Shown piece after piece: positions 5,940-5,968 of a stretch of 5,968 nt of DNA (positions within the stretch are counted from its first letter, which is position 1; each line of letters begins with the position of its first letter). Source of the DNA: Candidatus Hydrogenedentota bacterium (GTDB lineage Bacteria; Hydrogenedentota; Hydrogenedentia; Hydrogenedentales; SLHB01); contig PWNM01000116.1 of NCBI GenBank assembly GCA_003557825.1, positions 1 to 5,968 of the forward strand, given 5' to 3'. Below the pieces are notes generated by a model that worked only from the letters and a program-made list of their open reading frames with translations, was not told the DNA's origin and searched no databases. Made by a program: the position numbers and the translations under genes.

Positions 5940-5968
5940 CGGATCCGCCCTTCCCCCTGGCGGGTCCG
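5940..5968 (+). terminator. Hairpin after mtaB at the window edge
   Basis: CGGATCCGCC (5940-5949) and GGCGGGTCCG (5959-5968) pair over 10 bp with one G-U wobble around a 9-base pyrimidine loop. It begins 22 bases after the mtaB stop. The window ends at the last base of the stem, so a T-tract cannot be seen. Its position and stability suggest an intrinsic terminator that closes the mtaB transcript. Confidence 0.5.

Overview
This window looks like ordinary chromosomal DNA of a moderately GC-rich bacterium. All supported genes lie on the + strand. They are: the tail of an unidentified gene, uppP, a secreted FG-GAP/VCBS-repeat protein, a possible small ORF, an MFS transporter and mtaB. The taxon is inferred only loosely. 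A secreted beta-propeller related to rhamnogalacturonan lyases, an MFS permease of the 'P...RG.FFS' loop type and a bacterial MtaB would suit an uncultured anaerobic lineage of the Hydrogenedentota/PVC kind, but the sequence does not prove this. Nothing points to phage, plasmid, transposon or CRISPR content.

Layout. Bases 1-123 are the last 40 codons of a truncated gene, followed by a GC-rich hairpin. Undecaprenyl-diphosphatase (uppP) probably starts at a GTG at 232 and ends at 1035. The 106-base gap after it holds a perfect 17-base palindrome. A 487-residue exported propeller protein runs from 1142 to 2605. The 359 bases from 2606 to 2964 hold no recognisable gene, only a candidate 52-residue ORF (2726-2884) followed by a strong terminator-like hairpin (2902-2942). 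A 12-helix MFS transporter occupies 2965-4332. A 202-base leader with four inverted repeats (4419-4515) precedes mtaB (4535-5917), and a hairpin at the window edge follows mtaB.

How the genes relate. They do not form an obvious pathway. Gaps of 100-360 bases, several of them with hairpins, suggest that most are separate transcription units. uppP recycles the lipid carrier for the cell wall. The propeller protein is probably periplasmic or extracellular and may act on polysaccharide. The MFS permease has no identifiable substrate. MtaB would move a methyl group from methanol (or a similar compound) to a corrinoid protein, but no corrinoid protein (MtaC) or second methyltransferase (MtaA) gene is in the window. 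I did not find a clear new biological system. The best leads are the structured leader of the apparently solitary mtaB, the possible small protein before the MFS gene, and the lyase-like propeller that lacks the usual N-terminal domain.
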